Source: Roseomonas aerilata DSM 19363 (GTDB taxonomy: Bacteria > Pseudomonadota > Alphaproteobacteria > Acetobacterales > Acetobacteraceae). From it: a stretch of 64,000 bases of DNA. Shown one piece after another: positions 63,013 through 64,000 of the stretch. Numbering within the stretch: the first letter of the stretch is position 1; every line of letters begins with the position of its first letter. The stretch is from NCBI RefSeq assembly GCF_000711725.1, contig NZ_JONP01000002.1:248001-312000 (forward strand), in the 5' to 3' direction. Position numbers and translations under genes: made by a program. The notes below the pieces were generated by a model that ran no database searches, was not told where the DNA came from, and worked only from the letters and a program-made list of their open reading frames with translations.

Positions 63013-63867
63013 TCAGCCGGGCTCGCCCTGCGCGCGAGGGTTGTCCGGCTCCGGTTCGGCATAGCCCCCGACCGGGGTGGCGCGAAGGGGGGATAGGGCG
63101 GCGAGGCGCGGGTCATCCGGGAGGACCAGCCCCTTCACCTCGGCCAGGGCGCGCAGTCCGCCGGCCGCGAAGACCAGCCGCAAGGGCGGCAGCCCAGCCG
63201 CGTCCAGCGCCTCGACGAGGGTGGCGCGCGAGGTTCCGGGCGAGCGCTCCAGCCGCAGCAGGCCACGGTCGCGCGGGGTGGCGTCGGCGCCGAAGAGGGC
63301 CACGACCATCGCGCTCGGGAAGGATTGGCCGGGCTGCATCAGGAAGGGCAGCGCCGCCACCACCTGGAGGCGCGGGGCGTCGAGCGAGGTCCACCAGGCG
63401 GCCTCCGACGCCTCGCCATCGGCCGGCGAGGGCAGCACGGCCACCGTCGCCTCCCCGGCCGCGAGGGCGGCGAGGGCCAGGGCCGGCGTGGTATGGGCGC
63501 GGAGCGGCGTGTCCAGGCCGAAATGTCCCCGCGCCAGCCCCTCCGCCCCGGCGAGGACCGCGACGGCGAAATCCGACTGCTGGCGGAGCGAGGAGGCGAT
63601 CATCTCCCGCCAGAGCCGCACCACGGCGCCGCGCGGCAGGGGGCCGGCGTGGCGTCCGAGAAGGCGGCGGAGGATCATCGCCTCCCGCCCCGGGCGGAAG
63701 CTCGCGCCGCCCGCCTTCATCCCTTGCGCCGCCAGAGCGGCCGAGAGCGAGGCGCGGCGCATCAGCAGGTCGTGCAGGGCGTCGTCGATCGCGTCGATCT
63801 CCGTTCGGGCCGCGAGGAGAGCGGCCGGGTTGACGACGGACGGATCGGTGAGAGCGGGGTCTGACAT
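63013..63867 (-). CDS. Chorismate mutase-domain protein
   Basis: 284-residue protein. The N-terminal 90 residues are an AroQ-type mutase ([22 protein letters not shown], then a conserved Arg in the helix), which would convert chorismate to prephenate. The remaining 190 residues resemble a small-molecule binding fold and may be a degenerate prephenate dehydratase or regulatory part, as the key TRF motif of dehydratases is not seen. It begins the reverse aromatic cluster. The 133 bases beyond its start to the window end show no other gene. Confidence 0.82.
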   Translation of the reverse strand: MSDPALTDPSVVNPAALLAARTEIDAIDDALHDLLMRRASLSAALAAQGMKAGGASFRPGREAMILRRLLGRHAGPLPRGAVVRLWREMIASSLRQQSDFAVAVLAGAEGLARGHFGLDTPLRAHTTPALALAALAAGEATVAVLPSPADGEASEAAWWTSLDAPRLQVVAALPFLMQPGQSFPSAMVVALFGADATPRDRGLLRLERSPGTSRATLVEALDAAGLPPLRLVFAAGGLRALAEVKGLVLPDDPRLAALSPLRATPVGGYAEPEPDNPRAQGEPG

Positions 63868-64000
63868 GGGCGCCGGCCGGTCTAGCGCCGGCACCGCCGG
63901 GCGCCAAGGCTGTGCGCAGGCGGGCGGGGCGCAAGGAGGATCGGGGGGAGAAAGGAGAGGCCTGGCCGTTCAGCCGATGTGCGACACAACCATTAGCCAG

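Overview
The window is about 70% GC, densely packed, and coded almost throughout. Gene content (Bug-type tripartite tricarboxylate receptors, GcrA, GlnK-AmtB, a chorismate mutase-HisC-TyrC cluster, DcaP-type porin) points to an alphaproteobacterium, most likely an Acetobacteraceae member near Roseomonas. This assignment is inference from gene content and order; no rRNA or tRNA gene is visible and there is no transposase or phage gene.

Layout. 1-5.1 kb: a forward catabolic cluster (aromatic-type FAD monooxygenase, Bug receptor, MarR regulator, DcaP-like porin). 5.4-8.8 kb: reverse orphan family-5 peptide-binding protein, then amtB and glnK behind a good sigma-54 promoter. 9-10.3 kb: UbiH-like hydroxylase. 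11-14.7 kb: a TetR-DevB-DevC-DevA export operon with a perfect palindromic operator. 14.9-26.3 kb: typA, an MFS exporter, a GGDEF/EAL protein, a RutB-type amidohydrolase, an FAD monooxygenase divergent from a MarR gene, acs, and a Tyr/Arg/Pro-rich secreted protein. 26.5-46.5 kb: purD, a DUF1835-like protein, a histidine phosphatase, thrC, a membrane Mrr-like nuclease, a hybrid kinase, an M16 peptidase with PmbA/TldE, GST, Tim44-like protein, M23 peptidase, xseA, a GAF/HWE-type kinase, Rieske and EVE proteins, an HdeD-like protein, formamidase and gcrA. 46.9-51.4 kb: a five-gene phosphonate-type ABC operon with two receptors and two permeases, every junction overlapping by four bases. 51.7-64 kb: DegT aminotransferase, SDR plus lone CoxL-type molybdoenzyme subunit, ArnT-like glycosyltransferase, DedA, enoyl-CoA hydratase, PNPOx-like protein, and the tyrosine/phenylalanine cluster (chorismate mutase, hisC, tyrC).

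Most notable signal. Eight copies of a 209-255 bp non-coding element are scattered through the window. Each is a string of four hairpins in fixed order, joined by conserved unpaired spacers. Seven of the eight lie between convergent genes, and every convergent junction here with a gap over 30 bp carries one. The first hairpin (a 14-16 bp stem with a four-base loop, then a pyrimidine tract) starts 17-35 bases after a stop codon in those seven copies. Two stems show compensatory base changes between copies, and two copies have the third hairpin replaced by an unrelated palindrome. It looks like a REP/BIME-like or bidirectional-terminator/insulator family. I do not recognise it as a described one.
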